Below, piece after piece: positions 26,189 to 35,030 of a stretch of 64,000 bases of DNA; positions within the stretch are counted from its first letter, which is position 1; every line of letters begins with the position of its first letter. Position numbers and translations under genes: made by a program. This DNA is from Parapedobacter composti. Its GTDB lineage: Bacteria; Bacteroidota; Bacteroidia; Sphingobacteriales; Sphingobacteriaceae. The stretch covers positions 1 through 64,000 of the forward strand of contig NZ_FOLL01000002.1 in the NCBI RefSeq assembly GCF_900112315.1, read 5' to 3'. The notes beneath the pieces are model-generated. The model was not told the DNA's origin and did not search any database. It saw nothing but the letters and a program-made list of their open reading frames with translations.

Positions 26189-28093
26189 TTACCAGCCCGG
26201 ATTCTGCACGGTGTTTTTATTGGCCAGCAATTCGTTTTCGCGGATGGGCCACAAATAATCGCGATGCGAGAACTGCCGATTGAAAATATGGTTTACCCGA
26301 TAATATCCCTCGGTGGTACGCTGGCTAATGTCCCAGCCAGTGATGGGCTGGTTAAATTCAGTAACGGCCATTTTCCACCTACGCAAATCCCAGTAACGTA
26401 TGCCCTCAAAGGCCAGTTCGATTAGACGCTCCCTCCGTATGATATCGCGGAGCCCTTCTTGTGATAACGGCTTATCTGGATGGGTCGAGAAGTTGGCCCA
26501 TGATTCCACCACACCATCCAACCCGGCACGCTCTCTCACCAAGTCCAGCCAGTAATAGCACTCAGGGATGGCCCCGTGCACTTCGTTGAGCACCTCCGCA
26601 TATAGCAGATACAAATCCGCTAAGCGGATTACGGGCCATGCATAGTTTGTCTGGCTATAATTAGTAATGGTAGTAACCTCATTGGTATAGTACACCAACT
26701 TTTTCGGCCAATAACCTGTCACGTTATGTGTCGCATTGGATTTTGTGGATGACGGTTGTCCCTGCTTCGCCTGGACATAGAAGAAAGCTTGGTCGCGCGT
26801 GTATCGACCCTGCCCATACCATATTCCGCCGTCAAACCCCAAGCTCGCGTAAAATCGTGGCTCCCTATCAAAGTTGAGCGCGGCTGTAGTGTAGCCTTCC
26901 CGGATATAGTACCGATCGGCTGAACCACCGGAACGTAGCGTATATCGGTTTGCGTAGTTCCATGTATGGTCTTCATTAATGGGAACGCCATTGTGGGTGT
27001 AAAATGTTTCAACGATTTTGAGGGGCACTGCTAGGTTGCCGGCAGCGCGGGCACTGGCCACCATCGCCGGGTCAAGGCCGCGGGCATGGGCTTGTGATTG
27101 AATCGCTACGGCACGGCTATTGGTGTTGCCCCAAATGATTTCGTCGTTCCATCTTTGGGTCACGGCATTGCGAATGTTCATCTGTATACGCAAAGAGTCG
27201 GGGATGTCATACTGCAACGCACTTTGGTTATAGTAATACAGGCGCCTACCCGTAGTTTCGGCAAGCGCTATGGCATCACGGCATGCTGTCTCGGCCAGCA
27301 CCCATTTCTGTGGATCAAAGGTGGGATTGAACAACTGCACGCCATCATGGTCTACAAAATTATTGTAGTCTGCATTGCCATTGAAAAACGGACTGGCAGC
27401 CGTGGCGAGCACCTGCGCTTTGAAAGAAAGTGCAATGAGCCGGGTGATGCGCCCGAGCTCAGACGCCTCGTCCTGTATGCGATCAGGCAGGTGATTGGGC
27501 AGTGACGCTTCGTCTAACAACTGGACAATGTAGGCGAAACATTCATCCACCGGATCCCTTTTTACTTTTACTTCATCGATACCAGCGAAAACAGGAAGAT
27601 TTTCCCGTTTGATGGGGATCGGGCCGTACATTTGCACCAGCCAGAAGTGATAATAGGCTTTCAAAAATTTCACCTCGGCTATCCATCTGTTGCGTTCAAA
27701 TTCTGGAAGGTCAGGCACATTGCCCACGTTTTCCAGGAAAATATTGCAGTCCCGGATACCCTGATAAAGATCTTTGGCTCCTTCGGTGCCCTGCCAAAAA
27801 TTAAGGTAGGGGTTCACGACGTTCTGTCCACCACGGGCGATCTCCCACCCTGGGGTTGTGTAGTTGTTATGCAGCCAAAACTCATCACCTGCAGTGAAGC
27901 CTGGATTACCCGTTAGGCTGCTATGCAAGGGCATGTATGAGTAGCAGGTAAACAGGAATCGCTCTGCACTGACACGCATAGTAAACGCGTTCTCAATGGT
28001 TGGTATATCATCTGGCACAATGTCCAGATACGACTGGCAGGATACCGAACATGCCGTGAAAAAAGCCCAAAAACGTATACTGATATTTTTCAT
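26189..28093 (-). CDS. RagB/SusD family nutrient-uptake outer-membrane lipoprotein
   Basis: A 634-residue SusD-like lipoprotein that captures oligosaccharides at the outer membrane and hands them to the SusC transporter. It has a lipoprotein signal (FTACSVSCQSYLDIVPDD), the SusD-type early helix with ENAFTMRVSAERFL and FTAGDEFW, a FLKAYYHFWLVQMYGPIPI block near residue 150 and the C-terminal LIELAFEGIRYWDLRRW and YLWPIRENEL blocks. It lies 11 bp behind susC. The sequence does not reveal glycan specificity. Confidence 0.95.
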   Translation of the reverse strand: MKNISIRFWAFFTACSVSCQSYLDIVPDDIPTIENAFTMRVSAERFLFTCYSYMPLHSSLTGNPGFTAGDEFWLHNNYTTPGWEIARGGQNVVNPYLNFWQGTEGAKDLYQGIRDCNIFLENVGNVPDLPEFERNRWIAEVKFLKAYYHFWLVQMYGPIPIKRENLPVFAGIDEVKVKRDPVDECFAYIVQLLDEASLPNHLPDRIQDEASELGRITRLIALSFKAQVLATAASPFFNGNADYNNFVDHDGVQLFNPTFDPQKWVLAETACRDAIALAETTGRRLYYYNQSALQYDIPDSLRIQMNIRNAVTQRWNDEIIWGNTNSRAVAIQSQAHARGLDPAMVASARAAGNLAVPLKIVETFYTHNGVPINEDHTWNYANRYTLRSGGSADRYYIREGYTTAALNFDREPRFYASLGFDGGIWYGQGRYTRDQAFFYVQAKQGQPSSTKSNATHNVTGYWPKKLVYYTNEVTTITNYSQTNYAWPVIRLADLYLLYAEVLNEVHGAIPECYYWLDLVRERAGLDGVVESWANFSTHPDKPLSQEGLRDIIRRERLIELAFEGIRYWDLRRWKMAVTEFNQPITGWDISQRTTEGYYRVNHIFNRQFSHRDYLWPIRENELLANKNTVQNPGW

Positions 28094-28104
28094 GTTTTCT
28101 CTCT

Positions 28105-31100
28105 TTAGAATGATGCATTGATACCCAAATTAAACACACGCTGCACGGGGTAACCCAAGCCATTGCCGGCCATTTCCACGTCCCACAGCTTAAACCGGCT
28201 CCAAGTAAGCAAGTTTGTGCCTGTGAGATATATCCGTAAGCTCGTCATATTAACCCGATCAATCAGTCGCTTGGGCAACGAATACCCCAACTCCACCTGT
28301 TTGAGCCGCAAGAAGGTGCCATCTCGCATGAACCAAGTGCTGTTTTGCCCATTATTGGTATAATATACGGGACTCAGGCGGGGCCACATCGCATAGATGT
28401 CGCGGTTGTCTTCAGACCAATGGCTCTCAGCGTAGGCTTTAAGCAATTGATTTTGCAGGTTGACGCCTGCCAATTGTCCATTGTCAATTTCCGATTGGTA
28501 CCGGACGTTGATAAACGGTGCGGTGGCTCGCGGATCTATCCAGAATGACTCCCTGGCCAACCCTTGAAAAAACGCAGAGATATCAAAATTCTTGAAGCCT
28601 GCTGAAAAGCCCATGCCATAGATAATTTCGGGCACGGTGGGGTATCCGAGGGGTACTTGGTCCAGCGTGGTGATCTGTCCATCTCCGTTGATATCACGGT
28701 ATTTAATGTCTCCGGCCATATACTGTCCGAAATTCTGTCTCGGAGAATTAGCCACCTCGTAATCATCGATAAACAAGCTTTCGGCAATATACCCCCATTG
28801 TTGGTTAATGGAGTGGCCCACCCGGGACATCCAGGGCTCATTGACGTAATCATACTCCTCATACACGAGGTACTTACCCGTGGAATAGGTGAAATTGCCT
28901 CTGCCTTGCAGCCAAGCGCCATTGCTCATGGCATGGTTGTATTCCAAGGCAAGGTCTATGCCACGGCCCTTGGCCTTACCGATGTTGGCCGCAGGTTGCG
29001 CAGCAAGGCCCATGGACGCAGGTGTGGCCACACGCGTCTGTAAGATATTTTCTCTGAGCTCGGTATAATACTCGGCTGTCAGCTGCATTCGGTTGAAGAG
29101 CCCCAGTTCCAAGGCAAAATTGGTCTTTTTAGCCATTTCCCACGTGATATTTTCATCAGAATAGCGCGACACTGAGATACCGTTTCTTGAATATGTGTTG
29201 TCCATCCCAAATACAGCGCCGTAGTTCGGGTCGTTCATATTGACCTCCGACAGGTAGAGGAAGCGACCAGAACCGATGTTGTCATTGCCCACAATCCCAT
29301 ATGTTGCCCTCAACCTCAGGTTGGAGATTACATCACGATAAGGCTCGAAAAATTTCTCATTGGATATGCTCCAAGCCACACCTCCGGCGGGGAAGAAACC
29401 ATAGCGGTGATCTTTGTAAAATCGCTCGGTACCATTGTAACCGAAATTAAGTTCGAGGAAATAGCGGCTGTCATAGGCATAAGTAGCCCGTCCGGAGAGA
29501 CCAAAGTTGCGGAATGGCAGCGACCCTTGTAATGTCGCTGCATTCGCCGTAAGATGATTTCGCAGAATATTCACTAACATACCACTCACGCCATGTTTCC
29601 CAAACTGCCTGTTGTAACTGGCTGCCGTCTCGATGTAGAATTGTGACTGAATGGTTTTTTCACCCGGCTCATAAGTCAGGTAATCCGTACCTCCATCCGG
29701 ATTAATGATGTTTACCTGATAGGTATTATTTCGTCTGTCATGTGAACCCAATTGGTAATAAAATGGTGCATACTGGCGCCTCACGTCAAAGAACGAATAG
29801 CGCGTGGTATTGGTCATCGACCGTATGGCAAGCCCTTCCAACAAGAATGATAGATCCTGCTTGATTTCAAACTGTGCCACCACATTGGATCGTGCATAAT
29901 TCCGGTATCCCCTTACCAGATCGGCATACGGATTCAGGTAGTTACCCTCGCCAAAGTTCCCGAACATGATGTGATTCACAAACCGGTGATCTTCATCTAC
30001 CGGATAGGTGGCCGGAAACAATACAGGGTTTGATCGCATGGCCTTCCTATATATAGCCGTGCCTCCATCCAATGGGCCAGTGTAATCGTCAAAACTACCA
30101 CTCAACCGCACGATCAATTCCGTCGACTTCGTGAGATTGATGTTTACATTGGAGCGGAGGTTATAGGTGGTCAGGCTAATATTGTTATTGAAATTATTTC
30201 TTCCATCCACTTTCAGTATACCGTTGTCTTGCGTCAAGTTTCCGGACACGTAATATTTTGCCACCGAGCCGCCGCCAGACACACTGAGGTTTGCGCGTTG
30301 GTTGGAGGTGTAATCCTTGAAGAGCTCGCTACGCCAATCCGTCGCCGGGAAAATCAGCGACCCCGAACCCGGCACGGTATTGTCTATTTTCTCATCCGAA
30401 TACAGGAGCTCTCCAACGGGGTCACGTGTCAGTATCGCTTCATTGTGCAATTTCATGTAGGTGACCGGGTCAGCAAGCTCTACATTGCGCGTCGGTGCAG
30501 ACAGCGATTGCTCCACCCGGAATTGTACACGTGCCTTGCCTTCCCTGCCTTCCTTGGTCGTCACCAGTATCACACCATTGGCTGCCCGGGATCCGTAAAG
30601 GGCCGTGGCGGTGGCATCCTTCATGACCGAAAAACTTGCAATATCGTCCGGCGGGAGCCGGGCCAAGTCAGTGGTAGTCAACTCGATGCCGTCAATCAAT
30701 ATCAGCGGATTCTGATTTGCCCCAAACGTGGTGATTCCCCTCACAAAGAAGTTGGCATTGTCTTGCCCAGGTTCGCCACTTCTTTGGAATGCAATTACGC
30801 CGGCAAGCCGACCCGCGAGCGCCGTGGTAAGGTTGCTGGAAGGCACTTTCAGTTCGCTTGGATTAATGGTGGTGATTGAGCCGATGACGGATTGTTTTTT
30901 TTGCGTACCGAACGCCACAACGACAGCTTCGTCCAAATGCCCTTCGGCTCCTTCCAATACCACATCAATGACGGACTTGCCATTGACTGCGATTTCCTGT
31001 GTCTGGAATCCGACCATAGTAAATACCAAGATGGCATCATCCGGCACGTCCAAAATATACTTTCCATTTACGTCCGTGGCCGTACCGACAGTGCGGCCCT

Positions 31101-31329
31101 TGATAACCACGGACACTCCCGGCAACGGATTGCCGGTGGTGTCTGTTACAGTACCCCGAACTTCTGTGTCTTGCACGGAAGTTAGCCTTTCGCCATGCGA
31201 GGCGCCCTGCACCCGGTTTCCCGCCGTAGCGTCAGAAGCTATGACCACACCGCAGCAGGTAGCCATCCCCATGGTACCCAGAAACAGGCAGAGCCGTAAC
31301 AAAAGCAGTTTGTTCATAATTTTTATCAT
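28105..31329 (-). CDS. SusC/RagA family TonB-dependent outer-membrane transporter
   Basis: A 1074-residue TonB-linked transporter that imports oligosaccharides through the outer membrane with its SusD partner. After a signal peptide come a CarboxypepD_reg-like domain (VRGTVTDTTGNPLPGVSVVI, about residues 57-135), then HLDEAVVVAFGTQKK as the TonB-box region, a plug domain (PLILIDGIELTTTDLARLPP, DATATALYGSRAANGVILVT) and a 22-strand barrel ending in FNLGINASF. Length and order are normal. It is preceded by 52 bp without a consensus promoter, so it is probably transcribed with the GH67 gene. Confidence 0.97.
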   Translation of the reverse strand: MIKIMNKLLLLRLCLFLGTMGMATCCGVVIASDATAGNRVQGASHGERLTSVQDTEVRGTVTDTTGNPLPGVSVVIKGRTVGTATDVNGKYILDVPDDAILVFTMVGFQTQEIAVNGKSVIDVVLEGAEGHLDEAVVVAFGTQKKQSVIGSITTINPSELKVPSSNLTTALAGRLAGVIAFQRSGEPGQDNANFFVRGITTFGANQNPLILIDGIELTTTDLARLPPDDIASFSVMKDATATALYGSRAANGVILVTTKEGREGKARVQFRVEQSLSAPTRNVELADPVTYMKLHNEAILTRDPVGELLYSDEKIDNTVPGSGSLIFPATDWRSELFKDYTSNQRANLSVSGGGSVAKYYVSGNLTQDNGILKVDGRNNFNNNISLTTYNLRSNVNINLTKSTELIVRLSGSFDDYTGPLDGGTAIYRKAMRSNPVLFPATYPVDEDHRFVNHIMFGNFGEGNYLNPYADLVRGYRNYARSNVVAQFEIKQDLSFLLEGLAIRSMTNTTRYSFFDVRRQYAPFYYQLGSHDRRNNTYQVNIINPDGGTDYLTYEPGEKTIQSQFYIETAASYNRQFGKHGVSGMLVNILRNHLTANAATLQGSLPFRNFGLSGRATYAYDSRYFLELNFGYNGTERFYKDHRYGFFPAGGVAWSISNEKFFEPYRDVISNLRLRATYGIVGNDNIGSGRFLYLSEVNMNDPNYGAVFGMDNTYSRNGISVSRYSDENITWEMAKKTNFALELGLFNRMQLTAEYYTELRENILQTRVATPASMGLAAQPAANIGKAKGRGIDLALEYNHAMSNGAWLQGRGNFTYSTGKYLVYEEYDYVNEPWMSRVGHSINQQWGYIAESLFIDDYEVANSPRQNFGQYMAGDIKYRDINGDGQITTLDQVPLGYPTVPEIIYGMGFSAGFKNFDISAFFQGLARESFWIDPRATAPFINVRYQSEIDNGQLAGVNLQNQLLKAYAESHWSEDNRDIYAMWPRLSPVYYTNNGQNSTWFMRDGTFLRLKQVELGYSLPKRLIDRVNMTSLRIYLTGTNLLTWSRFKLWDVEMAGNGLGYPVQRVFNLGINASF

Positions 31330-31381
31330 AATTGTTTATTAATTGGGTGTTTAAAAATCGGTATCGCGTCAATTGCAATCA

Positions 31382-33631
31382 CTAAGGCAGCTGTAGCGAT
31401 GTACTGAAATGTTTCATATCCTTTGATTCCATTTCTCGCTTTTTAATTTCCTGCGCTGTGTATCGCGGCTTTTCATACTGCGGAGGCACGTCTTTTTGAG
31501 CGACCGTGGCAAAATACCACAGACAGGCGTCTCTCCACCATACCGCCTCATCTTCCTGGACAGCCAGCAATCTATTAACCCGTTGAAACGTTTCAGGGCA
31601 GACCGCATGCCGTACTGTTTTCCAAGCTTCCTGTAGCTGCCGCACACCCGCCACCCCATCGTGGTAACGGAAGCAGAGCTCTTCCCAAAGTGTCCGCCCC
31701 GAAGCCATCTCGTAATCCCACGGCAACCGGTGAAACCAAAGGAGGAATTTATCCGGACAATTGGCTACATTACCGAACGAGTCCTGCAAAACCGATGAAT
31801 ACTGAACGACGGCATTGCTGCCCGTGCCCGTGCGATCGAACCCGATCCCGGCGGTATCCGCACGGTGGAAGCCGGCCCTCCGCCAAGGTTGCGGACCGTA
31901 GTGATGCCCTACACTGCTCAATACGTTTAATCCTAACGGGGTTTGGTAATTCACCAGATGCTCGTATGACGATACCATCATTTCCGTAATGGTGTTAACG
32001 GCGACTTCATCCGTTGTCAATGTCATTCGGATCCACTCTTGCGCAATCTCCGTGGCGGTAAGTGCGTGATCCCAGGCCAGTCGCCCGTAAGCGTACCAGT
32101 TGGCTTGTCCAAAAGGATGGTAGGTCCAATTGCCAACATTCCCGATGTTGGCAACACCTGCCACCCCGGTCATCCTTTGTCCTTGCTGGCTGCCATCAAT
32201 TATCTTTGCTACGGTAGCCCCTTTACCCCCCACATAGGTGTCGGATTCCAGCACTTCTTTATAAAGCGTGGCCAGGTATACCAAATGGGTGCTAAATCCA
32301 AGATACTCCTGTGTTATCTGAAATTCCAGCATTTGGGGCGTGTTGGGCATCGCGCCAAACAAGGGAGCAAACGGTTCACGAGGCTGGAAATCTAAGGGAC
32401 CGTTTTTCGTTTGCACAAAAACATTGGGTAAAAACTGGCCATCAAACCGTGCAAACTCATCATAGGCATCCATGACCCGGTCACTCCCCTTAGCTTCGTA
32501 AACAAAAGCACGCCAGATTAATGTACCGCCGTGGGCATCCAAGGCCCGTGCTAGCATATTTGCACCTTCTGCATGCGTCCGTCCATAATCCTGTGGACCC
32601 GGCTGTCCCTCCGAATTGGCTTTTACCAGAAACCCGCCGAAATCAGGAATAAGCCGATAAATCGCTTCGGTCTTGGCCTGCCACCATGCCCTGACCCGTT
32701 CATCCGAAGGATCCGCTGTGTCCAGACCACCCAGTACTTTCGGGGAAGCAAAGTTTACCGACAAAAAGACCCGTATGCCGTACGGCCGGAAGACCGCAGC
32801 CAATGCGGCTACTTTGGAAAGGTATTCTTCACGTAGTATTTCAGGAGATGCGTTCACGTTATTAAGCGCCACGCCATTTATACCTACCGATGCGTTCGCA
32901 CGCGCATAATCGACATACCGCTGTTGTATCGTCTGCGGCAGCGTTTCCCAGTCCCAAATGGATAGTCCGGCATATCCCCGCTCCACAGTACCGTTAAGGT
33001 TATCCCAATGGTTCAGCATCCGCCATTGCACTTTTGGCGCATCGCTCACGTCTATCCCATCAAGCTCAACGTGCATTTGCAACAGGCGTAAAAAATGGAA
33101 AACACCGTATAATATGCCGATGTCTTCATTGGCGATGATTGCTATTGATGAACGTCCGCCCACGGTTACTTCACGTATCGTATATCCCTCGGGTCCCAGG
33201 TGCGAAAATGCGTACCGGGGAATTTGATGTGTATACCTTTGGGGAAGATCAGCCAACGTACCTACGATAACCATATTGGAATCGATTCCAGTGCTGTTCC
33301 CAGCAGATACCGCCCGGCCCAATAAGCCTTCCAACCCACGTTTTAGCTCTGTTTCGGCCACGGCAAGAGTTGGCGAGCTTCCCCATATGCGAAATGCTTC
33401 TATCCGTCGCTGGTAAGCGTCCATACGGGCTGCATCGGTTATCCTATCGTACTTCAGCCATAACCGATAGCCTTCATCGGCAGTTGAAACCGAAGGACTT
33501 ATAATCAAACACCAAGCAATGCCGAGAGTGGTCAACAAGTGATTTAAAAGCTGCTTAGCTATCTTTTTACTAAGCAAGTTCTCCGAACTACTTGGAATCG
33601 ATTGCAACGTATGGTTTATTGGAGTGTTCAT
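31382..33631 (-). CDS. Glycoside hydrolase family 67 alpha-glucuronidase
   Basis: A 749-residue GH67 enzyme, which releases (4-O-methyl)glucuronic acid from the non-reducing end of xylo-oligosaccharides. Family blocks include GYRLWLKYDRI at the mature N-terminus, WRMLNHWDNLNGTVERGYAG near residue 210, ANASVGINGVALNNVNA near 250, and GGFLVKANSEGQPGPQDYGR near 340. The signal peptide is unusually far in (LLTTLGIAWCLIISPSVS), after some 30 polar residues. A TTG at 33577, preceded by GGAG, could be the true start and would leave a normal-length signal peptide. A LacI-type palindrome lies at 33592-33607, within the annotated first codons. The gene follows lacI by 11 bp. Confidence 0.95.
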   Translation of the reverse strand: MNTPINHTLQSIPSSSENLLSKKIAKQLLNHLLTTLGIAWCLIISPSVSTADEGYRLWLKYDRITDAARMDAYQRRIEAFRIWGSSPTLAVAETELKRGLEGLLGRAVSAGNSTGIDSNMVIVGTLADLPQRYTHQIPRYAFSHLGPEGYTIREVTVGGRSSIAIIANEDIGILYGVFHFLRLLQMHVELDGIDVSDAPKVQWRMLNHWDNLNGTVERGYAGLSIWDWETLPQTIQQRYVDYARANASVGINGVALNNVNASPEILREEYLSKVAALAAVFRPYGIRVFLSVNFASPKVLGGLDTADPSDERVRAWWQAKTEAIYRLIPDFGGFLVKANSEGQPGPQDYGRTHAEGANMLARALDAHGGTLIWRAFVYEAKGSDRVMDAYDEFARFDGQFLPNVFVQTKNGPLDFQPREPFAPLFGAMPNTPQMLEFQITQEYLGFSTHLVYLATLYKEVLESDTYVGGKGATVAKIIDGSQQGQRMTGVAGVANIGNVGNWTYHPFGQANWYAYGRLAWDHALTATEIAQEWIRMTLTTDEVAVNTITEMMVSSYEHLVNYQTPLGLNVLSSVGHHYGPQPWRRAGFHRADTAGIGFDRTGTGSNAVVQYSSVLQDSFGNVANCPDKFLLWFHRLPWDYEMASGRTLWEELCFRYHDGVAGVRQLQEAWKTVRHAVCPETFQRVNRLLAVQEDEAVWWRDACLWYFATVAQKDVPPQYEKPRYTAQEIKKREMESKDMKHFSTSLQLP
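33592..33607 (-). promoter_or_regulatory. Candidate LacI-family operator at the GH67 gene start
   Basis: The plus strand reads TTGGAATCGATTGCAA, palindromic at 14 of 16 positions around a central CG, as is typical for LacI-family operators. Its central 14 bases are identical, in opposite orientation, to the site in the lacI promoter at 34731-34744. It sits 24 bp inside the GH67 frame as annotated, or just upstream of the gene if translation starts at the TTG at 33577. Confidence 0.65.
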
Positions 33632-33642
33632 TTTCCCAACTA

Positions 33643-34704
33643 TTATATTATGACGGTATCCGCCATTTTCTGGCTTGATTCCCGTTCAACCAGTTCTACC
33701 GGAATCGTCACTGAAATGTAATTCTTACCGGGCTTAATCGTCCCTCCGATCAACCCCAGCATGAGCGATGCAGACTGCTCTCCCACCTCATACGGATGCT
33801 GTTCAACAGACGTAATTGAAGGATTCACTACGTCCGTGAGTGGATCATTTGAATAGCCCACTATCTTCAGTTCGTCGGGCAATCTCATCCCCAGTTTCTT
33901 TGCGTGTGTGACCAAGGCCAATGCAATGGTATCATTCCCGGCAAAGATGGCATCCAGCTCTTTTTTCATCCGCAATATTCCGTCGAAGGTTTTTACTGCA
34001 TTTTCCGGCGTGAGGTCGTGAAAGAAGACCATTTCCTCATCAGGTACTATCCCATAGTTTGCCAAGGCATCGCGGTATCCGTCATAACGTTCCCTATATA
34101 TGGAGCAGGTAGTGGCACCGCCGATATAGGCGATGTTGCGGCACCCCTGCCGCAGCAGATGGTCTGCAGCAAGATATCCGCCTTTGTAGTCGTCGCCCTG
34201 GATTTTATGGGCCGGATAGCTTTTGGGCGTGCGGTCAAAAAACACCAAAGGCCGTCCGCTGCGAGCGAAGATGTCGAATACAGAAAAGTCGGTCGTATAA
34301 AGTGTGGTGGAAACGATAAGCCCTTCAACCCGCGAAGCAAATAAGGCGTCAACCAATTCCTTTTCGATTTCCGGTGATTCATTAGATTGGCAAATCATCA
34401 GGTTATACCGGTTTTCATGCAACCTGTTTTGGATGGCTGTAATCACGGCCGACTGGTAATACCTCGAAATCCGGGGCACAATTAAACCGATGGTATTCGA
34501 TTTTTTCTTCCGAAGACTGGCAGCCATAGCATTATACTGATAGCCCAGCCGCTTTGCTTCATCCATGACCTGCGCCTTCGTGTCGGCGCTGATATGCGGA
34601 TGCCCCTGCAATGCCCGGCTGACCGTTGAACGCGAAAGCCCTAACGCTTCGGCAATATCTTTCATCGTGATCTCAGTCTTGCTATTCATCTTGTGCCTTG
34701 CCAA
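33643..34704 (-). CDS. LacI family transcriptional regulator
   Basis: A 353-residue LacI/GalR-type repressor. The N-terminal helix-turn-helix is clear (TMKDIAEALGLSRSTVSRAL, about residues 13-32) with the hinge YQYNAMAASLRKKKSNTIGL, followed by a periplasmic-binding-protein-like effector domain (AIFAGNDTIALALV, GYSNDPLTDVVNPSITSVEQ). It should bind palindromic DNA until a sugar effector releases it. Two matching candidate operators are seen, one in its own promoter and one at the start of the adjacent GH67 gene, so autoregulation plus control of the PUL is the simplest reading. Effector unknown; an aldobiouronic acid or a pentose oligosaccharide would fit. Confidence 0.95.
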   Translation of the reverse strand: MARHKMNSKTEITMKDIAEALGLSRSTVSRALQGHPHISADTKAQVMDEAKRLGYQYNAMAASLRKKKSNTIGLIVPRISRYYQSAVITAIQNRLHENRYNLMICQSNESPEIEKELVDALFASRVEGLIVSTTLYTTDFSVFDIFARSGRPLVFFDRTPKSYPAHKIQGDDYKGGYLAADHLLRQGCRNIAYIGGATTCSIYRERYDGYRDALANYGIVPDEEMVFFHDLTPENAVKTFDGILRMKKELDAIFAGNDTIALALVTHAKKLGMRLPDELKIVGYSNDPLTDVVNPSITSVEQHPYEVGEQSASLMLGLIGGTIKPGKNYISVTIPVELVERESSQKMADTVII

Positions 34705-34722
34705 ATATTAATTTATTCACAA

Positions 34723-34754
34723 AAACCTTATGCAATCGATTCCAGTGTTTCAAA
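34723..34754 (-). promoter_or_regulatory. Candidate lacI promoter with operator in the spacer
   Basis: The minus strand has TTTG (34751-34754), a 20-bp spacer and TAAGGTTT (34723-34730), an imperfect TAnnTTTG. The 14-bp palindrome-like site TGCAATCGATTCCA (plus strand, 34731-34744) fills the part of the spacer next to the -7 element, an ideal place for a repressor to block RNA polymerase. The same 14 bases occur inverted at the GH67 gene start. Confidence 0.6.
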
Positions 34755-35003
34755 AATGCATTGATTTTTAATCACTTCCTGATTCCATACTCATGCTGAA
34801 GAGGTTTACTAACTGGCATGGGGATAGTGTAAAGTCCCCATGGCACAAAGAAACATAATCGCCGATAAACACAGCGATACACTTTGTCTCAATTTTTCGT
34901 TATTTTGTCTTAAGATTATGACACAGGAAGCCTGATAGCCAATGGCATGTGGGGACAACGCTGGCCACTTATATCGTCTGCTACGCAATTCGAATTTTAC
35001 GTT

Positions 35004-35011
35004 TATCTTTG
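35004..35011 (+). promoter_or_regulatory. Candidate -7 element of the sensor-kinase gene
   Basis: TATCTTTG matches TAnnTTTG and lies 19 bp before the ATG at 35031. A matching -33 TTTG at the right distance is not seen (the nearest is TCTG, 23 bp away). Confidence 0.4.
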
Positions 35012-35030
35012 ACGTGACCAAAGGGGCCTT

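Larger units (their letters stand above)
34705..35030. other. Divergent lacI / two-component-sensor promoter region
   Basis: This 326-bp gap holds the lacI promoter with its operator (34723-34754) near its left end and a -7 element for the sensor gene at 35004-35011. The centre, about 34760-34990, shows no gene and no obvious palindrome that could be named as the binding site of the AraC-type response regulator. Confidence 0.6.

Noticed and set aside
30229-31342. Two long plus-strand open frames over the susC start
   Set aside because: They are antisense shadows of the SusC plug and N-terminal domains; no start signal or motif supports them.
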